DNA of 50,000 bases from Mesostigma viride (GCA_009746045.1 RPFO01001136.1:1-50000), one strand, 5' to 3'. Shown: positions 1-9,966, counted from the first letter of the stretch. Program-made: numbers and translations. Notes: generated by a model not told the origin, from the letters alone.

Positions 1-80
1 TGTATGGGTGTCATGGGGTGCTGGCATGCATGGATGGGTGTCATGGGGTGCTGGCATGCATGGATGGGTGTAGTGGGGTG
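1..80. repeat. 30-bp minisatellite, right end of an array cut by the window edge
   Basis: Two and a half units of the same 30-bp repeat as the arrays further right (core ATGCATGGATGGGTGTCATG followed by GGGTGCTGGC). The last unit carries the GTAGTG variant and passes into the spacer at GGGGTGAACC, exactly as the array ending at 1794 does. The composite satellite therefore continues to the left of this window. Confidence 0.9.
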
Positions 81-360
81 AACCATGAAAAAAAGCACGC
101 AACACACCACGCGTCGTACCTTTTTATAGATGTTTCTTTTTTTTTATGGGGCCGGCCGGGGGCGGCGGTGGCGGCAAAACTGAAGCTAGTGACACCGCGC
201 AGATGACGCCGTGAACATGTCGCGTTGTACCGTAGAAGATGCGAACAAAAAACAAAACACGAAAAAAGAGAGGCGGACCGCATATGACAGGGACGAAAAA
301 AAGTCAGACACAAAGCCTGTGTTATCTGGCATGCATAAATACATGTGGTGTGGTGCTGGC
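81..360. repeat. 280-bp satellite spacer, copy 1
   Basis: First of five near-identical spacers in the first 3.5 kb. It holds a poly-T stretch followed by GGGGCCGGCCGGGG and a GGCGGTGGCGGC run. It ends in ATGCATAAATACATGTGGTG, which looks like the sequence from which the 30-mers expanded. It has no coding sense, and short frames through it are only extensions of the array frames. Confidence 0.85.
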
Positions 361-1794
361 ATGCGTGGATGGGTGTCATGGGGTGCTGGCATGCATGGAT
401 GGGTGTCATGGGGTGCTGGCATGCATGGATGGGTGTAATGGGGTGCTGGCATGCATGGATGGGTGTAATGGGGCGCTGGCATGCGTGGATGGGTGTCATG
501 GGGTGCTGGCATGCATGGATGGGTGTCATGAGGTGCTGGCATGCATGGATGGGTGTCATGGGGTGCTGGCATGCATGGATGGGTGTCATGGGGTGCTGGC
601 ATGCATGGATGGGTGTCATGGGGTGCTGGCATGCGTGGATGGGTGTCATGGGGTGCTGGCATGCATGGATGGGTGTCATGGGGTGCTGGCATGCATGGAT
701 GGGTGTAGTGGGGTGCTGGCATGCATGGATGGGTGTCATGGGGTGCTGGCATGCATGGATGGGTGTCATGGGGTGCTGGCATGCATGGATGGGTGTCATG
801 GGGCGCTGGCATGTATGGATGGGTGTCATGGGGTGCTGGCATGCATGGATGGGTGTCATGGGGTGCTGGCATGCATGGATGGGTGTCATGGGGTGCTGGC
901 ATGCATGCATGGGTGTAGTGGGGTGCTGGCATGCGTGTATGGGTGTCATGGGGTGCTGGCATGCATGGATGGGTGTCATGGGGTGCTGGCATGCATGGAT
1001 GGGTGTAGTGGGGTGCTGGCATGCATGGATGGGTGTCATGGGGTGCTGGCATGCATGGATGGGTGTCATGGGGTGCTGGCATGCGTGGATGGGTGTAGTG
1101 GGGTGCTGGCATGCATGGATGGGTGTCATGGGGTGCTGGCATGCATGGATGGGTGTCATGGGCGCTGGCATGTATGGATGGGTGTCATGGGGTGCTGGCA
1201 TGCATGGATGGGTGTAATGGGGTGCTGGCATGCATGGATGGGTGTCATGGGGTGCTGGCATGCATGGATGGGTGTCATGGGGTGCTGGCATGCATGGATG
1301 GGTGTCATGGGGCGCTGGCATGTATGGATGGGTGTCATGGGGTGCTGGCATGCATGGATGGGTGTCATGGGGTGCTGGCATGCATGGATGGGTGTCATGG
1401 GGTGCTGGCATGCATGGATGGGTGTCATGGGGTGCTGGCATGCATGGATGGGTGTAGTGGGGCGCTGGCATGCATGGCTGGGTGTCATGGGGTGCTGGCA
1501 TGCATGGATGGGTGTCATGGGGTGCTGGCATGCATGGATGGGTGTAATGGGGCGCTGGCATGCGTGGATGGGTGTCATGGGGTGCTGGCATGCATGGATG
1601 GGTGTCATGGGGTGCTGGCATGCATGGATGGGTGTCATGGGGTGCTGGCATGCATGGATGGGTGTCATGGGGTGCTGGCATGCATGGATGGGTGTCATGG
1701 GGTGCTGGCATGCATGGATGGGTGTCATGGGGTGCTGGCATGCGTGGATGGGTGTCATGGGGTGCTGGCATGCATGGATGGATGTAGTGGGGTG
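361..1794. repeat. 30-bp minisatellite array A (about 47 units plus a partial)
   Basis: Uninterrupted head-to-tail 30-bp units with point variants (GTAATG, GTAGTG, GGGCGC, ATGCGTGG, ATGTATGG). One unit near 1141-1169 is 29 bp. The unit length is a multiple of three and the consensus contains no stop in most frames, so long open frames appear on both strands. These are artefacts of the repeat. Confidence 0.95.
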
Positions 1795-2074
1795 AACCAT
1801 GAAAAAAAGCACGCAACACACCACGCGTCGTACCTTTTTATAGATGTTTCTTTTTTTTTATGGGGCCGGCCGGGGGCGGCGGTGGCGGCAAAACTGAAGC
1901 TAGTGACACCGCGCAGATGACGCCGTGAACATGTCGCGTTGTACCGTAGAAGATGCGAACAAAAAACAAAACACGAAAAAAGAGAGGCGGACCGCATATG
2001 ACAGGGACGAAAAAAAGTCAGACACAAAGCCTGTGTTATCTGGCATGCATAAATACATGTGGTGTGGTGCTGGC
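1795..2074. repeat. 280-bp satellite spacer, copy 2
   Basis: Same length and nearly the same sequence as the spacer at 81-360. It separates arrays A and B. Confidence 0.88.
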
Positions 2075-2609
2075 ATGCGTGGATGGGTGTCATGGGGTGC
2101 TGGCATGCATGGATGGGTGTCATGGGGTGCTGGCATGCATGGATGGGTGTAATGGGGTGCTGGCATGCATGGATGGGTGTAATGGGGCGCTGGCATGCGT
2201 GGATGGGTGTCATGGGGTGCTGGCATGCATGGATGGGTGTCATGAGGTGCTGGCATGCATGGATGGGTGTCATGGGGTGCTGGCATGCATGGATGGGTGT
2301 CATGGGGTGCTGGCATGCATGGATGGGTGTCATGGGGTGCTGGCATGCGTGGATGGGTGTCATGGGGTGCTGGCATGCATGGATGGGTGTCATGGGGTGC
2401 TGGCATGCGTGGATGGGTGTAGTGGGGTGCTGGCATGCATGGATGGGTGTCATGGGGTGCTGGCATGCATGGATGGGTGTCATGGGGTGCTGGCATGCAT
2501 GGATGGGTGTAGTGGGGTGCTGGCATGCGTGTATGGGTGTCATGGGGTGCTGGCATGCATGGATGGGTGTCATGGGGTGCTGGCATGCATGGATGGGTGT
2601 CATGGGGTG
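2075..2609. repeat. 30-bp minisatellite array B (about 17 units plus a partial)
   Basis: Same unit as array A. The first eleven units carry the same variants in the same order as the first eleven of array A (for example the two successive GTAATG units, the GGGCGC unit and the single CATGAGG unit). This shows the arrays share descent as a block with their spacer. Confidence 0.95.
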
Positions 2610-2889
2610 AACCATGAAAAAAAGCACGCAACACACCACGCGTCGTACCTTTTTATAGATGTTTCTTTTTTTTTTATGGGGCCGGCCGGGGCGGCGGTGG
2701 CGGCAAAAATGAAGCTAGTGACACCGCGCAGATGACGCCGTGAACATGTCGCGTTGTACCGTAGAAGATACGAACAAAAAACAAAACACGAAAAAAGAGA
2801 GGCGGACCGCATATGACAGGGAAGAAAAAAAGTCAGACACACAGCCTGTGTTATCTGGCATGCATAAATACATGTGGTGTGGTGCTGGC
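2610..2889. repeat. 280-bp satellite spacer, copy 3
   Basis: Third spacer, with small changes (a longer T run, ACACACAGCC in place of ACACAAAGCC, GATACG in place of GATGCG). It is followed by a 48-bp linker (2890-2937) and no 30-mers. Confidence 0.85.
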
Positions 2890-2937
2890 ATGCATAAATA
2901 CATGTGCCAGCAAACCTGAGCTGCAAGGGAGCGAGAA

Positions 2938-3218
2938 AACCAAGAAAAAAAGCACGCAACACACCACGCGTCGTACCTTTTATAGATAGATGTTTCTTTT
3001 TTTTAATGGGGCCGGCCGGGGCGGCGGTGGCGGCAAAACTGAAGCTAGTGACACCGCGCAGATGACGCCGTGAACATGTCGCGTTGTACCGTAGAAGATA
3101 CGACAAAAAACAAAACACGAAAAAAGAGAGGCGGACCGCATATGACAGGGAAGAAAAAAAGTCAGACACACAGCCTGTGTTATCTGGCATGCATAAATAC
3201 ATGTGGTGTGGTGCCGGC
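2938..3218. repeat. 280-bp satellite spacer, copy 4
   Basis: Fourth spacer, preceded and followed by the same 48-bp linker (2890-2937 and 3219-3266), which starts ATGCATAAATACATGTGCCA. Spacer plus linker forms a 329-bp tandem unit with no minisatellite expansion. Confidence 0.85.
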
Positions 3219-3266
3219 ATGCATAAATACATGTGCCAGCAAACCTGAGCTGCAAGGGAGCGAGAA

Positions 3267-3548
3267 AACCAAGAAAAAAAGCACGCAACACACCACGCGT
3301 CGTACCTTTTATAGATAGATGTTTCTTTTTTTAATGGGGCCGGCCGGGTGCGGCGGTGGCGGCAAAAATGAAGCTAGTGACACCGCGCAGATGACGCCGT
3401 GAACATGTCGCGTTGTACCGTAGAAGATACGAACAAAAAACAAAACACGAAAAAAGAGAGGCGGACCACATATGACAGGGACGAAAAAAAGTCAGACACA
3501 CAGCCTGTGTTATCTGGCATGCATAAATACATGTGGTGTGGTGCCGGC
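3267..3548. repeat. 280-bp satellite spacer, copy 5 (right end of the composite satellite)
   Basis: Last spacer. Repeat identity stops just after ATGCATAAATA near 3559, where unique sequence begins. Confidence 0.85.
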
Positions 3549-3559
3549 ATGCATAAATA

Positions 3560-4060
3560 TCAACGTTATTAACCAAGAATGGCAGCCGGGGGAAAGATGT
3601 CGACTACATTGCAGGCCGGAAAAAACGATCATACGGCACTGGCATGGCAAGAAAACCCAGCAACCCAGCAACGCAGCTATAAAGCCCAGAAAAGAAAACA
3701 TGCACGACAGCCTGCTTCAATAATGCATTGATTCCAACAAATGAATAAGTGGGGCTGCCATTCGTACCTTTTTTTCTTTTTCCGGGGTTTACTCGATACA
3801 GGGCGCACGCAAGGATGCTGCACACAATTAAAGGCACAATTAAAGGCATACACCATAAGCAAGCGAATCAGTTGACGGGCTAAACACAATTAAAGCAAAC
3901 GCGACGTTCAGAATCACAGCTACAATTTCTGATTCTTCTAGCCCGTCAACGAGCTGCTTGTGGACAACTATCTGTCAAAAGCATCCATGTACATCCGCCA
4001 TTGCTCACCTCTTTCTTCACTCCGAATAGCGACAATGGCTTTGCTCAGTTGAATATGGCT
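3560..4060. other. Unique non-coding stretch
   Basis: About 500 bp between the composite satellite and the GC hairpins. I find no frame with recognisable protein sense. The only structure seen is the inverted repeat at 3871-3950 and short ACAATTAAAG direct repeats around 3828-3895. Confidence 0.5.
3871..3950. repeat. 12-bp inverted repeat with a 56-bp loop
   Basis: GTTGACGGGCTA (3871-3882) is the exact reverse complement of TAGCCCGTCAAC (3939-3950). A second weaker pair inside the loop (GAATCACAG with CTGATTC) could extend the fold. It may be the remnant of a small foldback element, but no target duplication is visible. Confidence 0.55.
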
Positions 4061-4233
4061 GTCGGGTTGCTAATATCGTTGTCACTTTCGGCCGATGTCG
4101 CGAATACCCGCCGTTGATGCTCGGGTGCAAGGTGCATCCACGGTGTCGGTCTTCCAGGAGGGCTGGAAAGCGCCAACGCAGCACCTGCAATTCAAATTCC
4201 CTGGTGCTGGTATGCCGACGCGCAAATGGAATG

Positions 4234-4315
4234 GCGCGGCGCCTAAAAGGCGCCGCGCGCGGGAAAAAAATTGACGCGCCAAACGATATGGCGCGGCGCC
4301 GTCCCGGCGCCGCGC
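4234..4315. repeat. Two successive hairpins with the same GCGCGGCGCC stem
   Basis: GCGCGGCGCC at 4234-4243 pairs perfectly with GGCGCCGCGC at 4249-4258 around the loop TAAAA. The same stem recurs at 4291-4300 and 4306-4315 around the loop GTCCC. Each is a perfect 10-bp stem with a 5-nt loop. They lie 35 bp apart in a CpG-rich block upstream of a TATA-like box. Confidence 0.75.
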
Positions 4316-4378
4316 TGAAAAATACTTGCAGTCGCAACTGTGACGTGGCGCTGCAGACCACACGGTAGGGAATTCGCA

Positions 4379-4394
4379 GCGCCATATATGGCGC
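4379..4394. repeat. 16-bp perfect palindrome
   Basis: GCGCCATATATGGCGC is self-complementary. It sits in the same CpG-rich block as the two hairpins, and further GGCGCC motifs follow at about 4390 and 4423. Confidence 0.7.
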
Positions 4395-4538
4395 CACGCC
4401 GACTCCTGACGCCGTGTGGCGCCACATGGACGCGGCGCTGCACACAGCTCGAGCCCATTTTTTCACATTCCTGCTACCTGATTGGACGCCTGGCGGAGGA
4501 AGCTTTTCACGGCGCGACGCCGAGGGGCTTCAAAAACG

Positions 4539-4546
4539 TATATAAG
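4539..4546 (+). promoter_or_regulatory. TATA-box-like motif
   Basis: TATATAAG lies downstream of the CpG-rich hairpin block and upstream of ATG codons at 4570 and 4594. No convincing protein frame follows, so promoter function is inferred from the motif alone. Confidence 0.25.
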
Positions 4547-4685
4547 CAGGCAAAATTTCTCCGAAATTTAATGAACGAGCGCGACGCGGAGACCATGCTA
4601 GTGTGCGGAACTGGTGAACCACACCGGTACGGGACAGATTCTTGGCTGATCCTCGTAGTACCTCGTGAACACGTCTAGTAGGCCC

Positions 4686-4716
4686 GGGTTCAACTCCCGT
4701 CGTAACATTTTTTTTT
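4686..4716 (+). promoter_or_regulatory. Pol III B-box-like motif with T9 terminator
   Basis: GGGTTCAACTCCC matches the tRNA T-arm/B-box consensus GGTTCRANTCC. It is followed 9 nt later by nine T residues (4708-4716), which would end Pol III transcription. The 3' flank CGTAACA would be an acceptor strand, but I find no complementary TGTTACG within 150 bp upstream. This is therefore not a normal tRNA. A tRNA-derived SINE end or a decayed tRNA is more likely. Confidence 0.35.
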
Positions 4717-5213
4717 GGGTTGGTGTGGCAAGCCTATAAAGCAATCCGCAAACCACTACACGGCTGGTAAGATTTAATATAATTAGCAACCTAATAGCTA
4801 TATCAAAAATGTTTATGGGCATGGAAATTTTTAATATGTTGATATTAGACTGCAATGAAACGAATATGCAACCTGCCCCCGATGTTTAATACAATAATTA
4901 TTATTATTATTTGTGGCATGAATATAATAATTGTGTAAAATACAATGCTATGTGCAATATATTGCTGGTATGCCATGCAATTGTAACCAACAGGTGCAAG
5001 ACCAAAAGGCGTCTTCAGGGCCCACTGCTGCAAACAAGAGCTATGGCGGCGGGAGGTGCGTGCAGGGTTACGGATTTACGGGGTTGTTGACCACCAAATT
5101 TGTTGTTACGTGTGTTATGGAAACATTTCAGTCGAATTTCTGGATTCCAACGGTCGTTAAGGTTATAAAAAGTGCGTTGGGATTCGGAAATTCACTTTCT
5201 GGCGTGTAAAAAA
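4717..5213. other. AT-rich non-coding stretch
   Basis: Runs of TAAT/ATTATT around 4885-4940 and no frame with protein sense. It separates the Pol III-like motif from the 62-bp repeat array. Confidence 0.5.
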
Positions 5214-5830
5214 TGCAGGTGTTGGCGAGTTTTCGGCCCGCTTTCAGGGGTCCAACGGCCGTTGGGTGTCTAAAATGCATGTGTTAGCGTGTTTCCGGCC
5301 CACTTTCAGGGGCCCAACGGCCATTGGACGTCGAAAATGCATGTAAAGGGCGTGTTTCAGGCCCACTTTCAGGGGTCCAACGGCCGTTGGGTGTAAAAAA
5401 TGCATGTGTTGGCGTGTTTTCGGCCCGCTTTCAGGGGTCCAACGGCCGTTGGGTGTCGAAAATGCATGTGTTGGCGTGTTTCAGGCCCACTTTCAGGGGT
5501 CCAACGGCCGTTGGGTGTCGAAAATGCATGTGTTGGCGTGTTTTCGGCCCGCTTTCAGGGGTCCAACGGCCGTTGGGTGTCGAAAATGCATGTGTTGGCG
5601 TGTTTCAGGCCCACTTTCAGGGGTCCAACGGCCGTTGGGTGTCGAAAATGCATGTGTTGGCGTGTTTTCGGCCCGCTTTCTGGGGTCCAACGGCCGTTGG
5701 GTGTCGAAAATGCATGTGTTGGCGTGTTTCAGGCCCACTTTCGGGGGTCCAACGGCCGTTGGGTGTCGAAAATGCATGTGTTGGCGTGTTTCAGGCTTAC
5801 TTTCAGGGGTCCAACGGCCGTTGGGACGTA
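5214..5830. repeat. 62-bp tandem repeat carrying CCAACGGCCGTTGG, ten units
   Basis: The palindrome starts at 5252, 5314 (imperfect, CCATTGG half), 5377, 5439, 5501, 5563, 5625, 5687, 5749 and 5811, a steady 62-bp period. Two unit types alternate through most of the array, one with TTTTCGGCCCGC and the other with TTTCAGGCCCAC. The real repeat through the middle is therefore a 124-bp dimer. Frames reading PNGRW or PTAVG through the palindrome are repeat artefacts. The array ends 65 bp before the ATG of the transposase-like gene. Confidence 0.9.
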
Positions 5831-5894
5831 CAAATTGGGTAATTGTTGGAAAGCAATAATTTGATAAAATGTCAAAACTTCGTCTGGATTCTGT

Positions 5895-7058
5895 ATGCGC
5901 GCGGATGCAGGTGAAGCGCACAACAAAGACCAAAGTCTCAAGTACGTCGAGATCAAGGGCAACCAACTTGCCCTCGACATGGCCAGCGCCATGGAATACT
6001 TGCTGAAGGACAACAATCACAAGACTGAAAACACGAAAACTGCAGTAGGCTTGAGGGCGCTTGAGCGGCTGCCAGGTGCGGTTGTGAAGGTTATGGGGAA
6101 ACAGTACCGCCCTGCGCTGAAAAGAAAGGCGTCGGAGTCCTTCGCTCAGGAGGTTGTCGCTAATATCGTGCAAGGTTTCCAGGAATTGGGCAAGTCGGAT
6201 GAGCACAGGAACGCGAAGTGCGCTGTGCTGTCAATGTGCTTGGGAAAGGACGGCATGAACAATCAAGGGCATTGCACTCTCGCGCGGCTGCTTAACGTCA
6301 CGCCCAAGGATATCCAGACCGCAAGGGGAATGAGGATGGGGGGCGACCTTCCCGCCCTGAAGGCGCCCCCTCGGGCTGTACGGTCGGACAAGTTTCCGGA
6401 GGAGGTCAAAGAAATCGTCGGGAGTTACTGGTTGTCAGACCTAAACACGAGGGCGTCTCCCAACCATAAGGACGTGGTCAATGAGTTCGAAAGGAAGGGA
6501 AACGCCAGGATCCTGATTTCCTCCCAGGGCGGAAGGTACTACTTGGACTCGCTTGAAACGATTTACAAGCGGTTCTGTTCTGACGCGTCGCCGTACAAGG
6601 GAGGTATCGTGACGACTGCGGACGGGACAAGGTACAAGGTGGGGTACACGAAGTTCGTGGAGTTCATGCCCAAGTGCGTAAAGGGCGTGTGGAAGGACCG
6701 GGACTTGTGCGCATGCGAAAAGCACGTCGTCTTCGAGTCCCTGCTCTCTGCCTTCACCAAAGGCGTCAAGGAGTTGAAGAGCACGCTGGAGATCGAGGAG
6801 AGGGAGGGTATCCCTTCCGTGCCTGACAATGCCCATGACTTCGTTCGACGTTTCACCTGCCACAGGTCTGAGAGGGGGGGGGGGGCAAGGAGGGGGAGGA
6901 CGGGCGGCCCGTTCGTTAACGTCCCAATGAACTGCTTGGAAGGGACCTGCAACGAGTGTGGGATTTCCGAGTTCATCGTGACGGACCAGATGAAGGGGTG
7001 GACAAAGAAGTACACGTGGTTCGACTTCGTAAAGGAGGGCACAGCGCCCCGTGGGACG
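5895..7058 (+). CDS. Transposase-like (RNase H-fold) protein, exon 1: N-terminal and zinc-binding region
   Basis: Codes for 388 residues. The ATG at 5895 is the first after an in-frame TAA at 5865, so this start is well placed. The exon ends ...GGGACG before a donor GTAAGC and finishes in phase 0. Residues 1-60 are polar. About 165-265 look like a helical DNA-binding or dimerisation region. Cysteine/histidine pairs follow: C272-x-C274-x2-H277, C322-H323, and C347-x4-C352-x2-C355. From memory of the general pattern, transposon-derived eukaryotic proteins with a catalytic D-x2-ENY core have such a CxC..H...C..C cluster just before it. A retrotransposon fragment sits in the following intron. No function beyond transposase-like is claimed. 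Confidence 0.7.
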
Positions 7059-7103
7059 GTAAGCATGTATATTTGCATCGTTGAATATATATTAAAAATA
7101 TAA

Positions 7104-7972
7104 TTACTTACAGCAGAGTGAAATCACTCAAACCAAAGCAAACGCCCAGCTATAAACCTATATACAGAGCCATGTCAAAGCTCTATACTACGATAAGACC
7201 AATGGAAACGCCTAACGGGAGGAACCTAATAGCCCTGCTGCACCGCAAAATCAGCCCGCGTACGGCGGAGCATGATGTCCGCCATGGCCCGAGTCAGCGC
7301 CACCGACAAGCGCTGACGCCAATATGACGTCCAGGTCCGCGCCGACCATGGGGCCCGCTGGCCCTCCAGGTCCAGCCGGTCCTCCCGGAGCCGGCAACAC
7401 TCCTTGAAGAAGGCGGAGGTCAGGGGCCCCATGGCCCCAAACTCCTCCAGGACAAAGGGCACCACACGATGGTGCCCGACGTCGCCGTAGGCCAGGAGCT
7501 TGGCCCGCTCCGCCCGGTCCGCCGTGTAACCTGCCGTGAGGGAGGCCCCAGCCACGTGGCTAAGAGCCAAGGGCCGCGCCACCGAAACGTCAATAAGCAG
7601 ATGCCGGCCACCCCCCTCAAAGTCCAGCACCACGATGTCAGGCCGGTGGTTGGGGGAATAGAAGGCAGCGCCATCCGCATCCTCGGACCGGATGTTCGCG
7701 TGGGGGAAAACCGACCGAATCATGGCGAGCACCACCGTCAGGAGGACAGTGTGCAAATACAAATACCAATTCTGATTCTGTTGGCCCCCATGCAGGCAAG
7801 GTAGTGAGTCCCCGTGGGATCCAGCGGCTGCCCACAGCTACCACAAGGCCGCCCGGCCGGAACAAGAGGCTGCGGGGCAAATAGCTGGTGCCGGAGCGCC
7901 ACCGAGTAGTGGCTGGGAGCCAAGGCGAATGGGGGGCCATGGGAAGAGCACGAAGGTACGCCGAGCCCACAC
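7104..7972 (-). pseudogene. 5'-truncated retrotransposon fragment: CCHC knuckle and restriction-like endonuclease
   Basis: The minus-strand frame from 7762 to 7226 matches the last ~180 residues of the complete element at 38906-42826, including SPNHRPD, a later LLIDVSV and the C-terminal RRTRADF. Upstream (to about 7972) the match continues in shifted frames through the MGSAxLRALPM and GTHYxACMG regions, so the frame is broken there. Its 3' UTR differs from that of the complete element, so it belongs to a related subfamily. It lies antisense in intron 1 of the transposase-like gene. Both ends sit in AT runs (TTGAATATATAT at about 7078, AAATATATATATG at about 7979), consistent with an AT-rich target duplication. 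Confidence 0.85.
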
Positions 7973-8006
7973 TCCGCTAAATATATATATGTAGACTTTC
8001 TTACTT

Positions 8007-8020
8007 CCAACGGCCGTTGG
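8007..8020. repeat. Dispersed palindrome CCAACGGCCGTTGG in intron 1
   Basis: Exact 14-bp palindrome just outside the truncated end of the intronic retrotransposon fragment, 73 bp before the acceptor TTGCAG. It is flanked by CTTACTT and CGTTGGGAAA, matching the extended element seen elsewhere. Confidence 0.85.
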
Positions 8021-8092
8021 CGTTGGGAAATTCCCAGCTGCTGACTTCCATTCTTCGGTCAATCCATGGTGCGCGGGTGTGTTGTGTTGCAG

Positions 8093-8848
8093 GAGGAGGA
8101 TGTGGCGCCGCAAATGAACCTGCAGCAAAAACTCATCAAGTCAACCCTCTCGGAGCTCCATGAACTCATTACGGCGCGCTTCCCGGAATTCGCCATTCAC
8201 GTCCATACATGGGCCTGGCAGCACCACGCTTACAAGGAGTGCATTGACGTGATGCCGCTGGGAACGGTGGTGGTCCTGATGGACTACTCGGAGAACTATT
8301 CGGACCATCTGCAGAAACAGTTGCAGGCGCAGTACTGGTACCCAAGTAGTTACGTCCTGATGCCGGTGATCGTGATGTACCGTGATCCCGTATCGCTGGA
8401 AATCAAAAGGGTGAAGCACGATTACATGGGGAAGGACGTACCGAGGAATGCCCAGACCCTGGAGTTCGTGATGAAGAATACCCTTAAGGTGCTGAGGGAG
8501 GAGGGGGTGGAGGTGAGGAACTGGATCAGTTGGTCCGACAACTGTAAGGAGCAGTTCCAATCCCGGTATGTGGTGGCGATGGCTGCGGACCTGCTCGAGG
8601 CCGACCCCGACTTGGACACATTGGAGTGGAACTACTCATGTGCAGGACATGGGAAGGGGGAGTCGGACGGGGAGGGGGGGACGGTGAAAAGCATCCTCAA
8701 AAGAGCGCAGATGCAGGAGGACAATCGGAACCTGAATACGGTGGAGGCACTGGTGGCCTACCTGAACCGGGATTGGAGAACCGGCAAAGACTCGAGTCGA
8801 CCATCGGCACAATCGGACGTGGTTCGACGGGCATTTCTTCTCGATAAC
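8093..8848 (+). CDS. Transposase-like protein, exon 2: catalytic core
   Basis: Codes for 252 residues between the acceptor TTGTGTTGCAG (ending 8092) and the donor GTAAGTAAAG (8849), with phase 0 at both ends. The core reads VVLMDYSENYSDHL (first Asp, exon residue 64, protein residue 452), then WSDNCKEQFQSRY (Asp 149, protein 537), then GHGKGESDGEGGTVKS (Asp 192, protein 580). The order D-x2-ENY, SDx4-QF/Y, HGKx3-DGxGGxxK is, to my recollection, the signature of a transposon-derived RNase H-fold family scattered through eukaryotes, which would make these Asp residues the metal ligands. All three are present. I cannot name the superfamily with certainty. Confidence 0.75.
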
Positions 8849-8944
8849 GTAAGTAAAGACAGTTGCTTTCTGGTGGTCAAGTGCAGTTCTATAATTTGTC
8901 TCTGGTTACACAGCTTCCTTGATGCAGTTTGAAGTTTCTTAAGG

Positions 8945-9089
8945 CCAACGGCCGTTGGAGCTGGAAAATCATATAATTGTGGAGTGCCAACGGCCGTTGG
9001 AGTTGAGAAATGTACTTATAAAGTTTCCAAGGGCCAACGGCCGTTGGAGTTTGGAAATCTTATAATTGTTGAGTGCCAACGGCCGTTGG
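8945..9089. repeat. Four palindromes in an 89-bp tandem duplication filling intron 2
   Basis: Palindromes start at 8945, 8987, 9034 and 9076. The pair 8945/8987 is repeated as 9034/9076 with an 89-bp shift, including ATATAATTGT/TTATAATTGT between members. The 288-bp intron (8849-9136) consists largely of this block. Confidence 0.85.
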
Positions 9090-9136
9090 AGTTGGGAAAT
9101 GTGCTGTGATGTTGTTTCATGGATTTACAATTGCAG

Positions 9137-9803
9137 ATTCCCACGTCCGGTAAGGAGCGAGGCCCGATCCGAGATATCTCCACGGCACACCAGTGGCGAC
9201 TGGACAAAAAGGGCGAGCAGGTCGAGGTGGTTCAGCTCAGGCGTTTTTCATGCTTCAGTTGTGCGGAGTGCCGAGAGGGCAAGTGGAGGACATGCCCAAA
9301 TGATTGGAGCAGCTCGTCGTGGACTGTAAAACTCCAGGCGAGTAAGTCGCGGAACCCCACGCGATATCCGGGAACCCGCCTGAACCACCTTCAAACGGCA
9401 AGAAACGAGTTGGGGCGTGGTTTGCAGGAGGGGGAGGCCGTCGCAGTCGCATCTGAGAGGGGGCACAAGGACCATGTGCCCGACCACCCGTACTGGTTGG
9501 CGAAAGTTGTTCGAGTCGCCCACCAACTCGACAAGGATGAGTGTTTAAACAAACATACCGGGGGGGGGCGAGGTTTTTAAGAAAGGCAACTGGGTAATGT
9601 ACGTAAAATACTTCGAGAGGTGCTCCTCCTCCGGATCGGACGCCCGACGCTTCTTCTGGAACCCAGACGACCGAGAACCCTTAACTGCAATCGTGTGCTA
9701 CCTGAGCGTCGCAAAGGTCACGAAGGGCAAGTGGGAAGGACATCCGGACAACACGCGACAGGGCTGGTTCACAATTGCGAAGAAGGTGGACGCCGAAATT
9801 ACG
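9137..9803 (+). CDS. Transposase-like protein, exon 3 (frameshifted at a G9 run)
   Basis: Begins after the acceptor ACAATTGCAG in phase 0. It includes a cysteine cluster FSCFSCAECREGKWRTC, a zinc-binding signature that in this kind of protein follows the catalytic core. The frame stops at 9578-9580, just after a run of nine G at about 9560-9568. Reading one G fewer continues as ...EVFKKGNWVMYVKYF and stays open to a good donor ACG|GTACGT at 9804, again in phase 0. So the exon was coding across the G run and carries a 1-nt indel, either a real mutation or a homopolymer error. No fourth exon was found before the telomere-like sequence at 10121. Confidence 0.65.
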
Positions 9804-9966
9804 GTACGTCATTCCAAACATAACTGTGTAAAATTGGTGTTTGTATGTCCCATGTGTTTTTTTGTCGACGTTCGTTCACCTTACTACTACATTACATACG
9901 GGGCAATGGCAGCCTATACTTTAGCTTGGCTGAATGGCGCAGTTCGCATATCTTAATTTCTCAAAG

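Noticed and set aside
41-2735. Long open frames on both strands through the 30-bp arrays
   Set aside because: The unit length is divisible by three and nearly stop-free, so the open frames are automatic. Nothing continues meaningfully into the spacers.
4570-4710. A complete tRNA gene ending at the B-box-like motif
   Set aside because: No complementary acceptor strand or anticodon arm upstream.
5324-6206. Frames with repeated PNGRW, PTAVG and QRPLD peptides
   Set aside because: They are the three readings of the CCAACGGCCGTTGG palindrome in the 62-bp tandem array.
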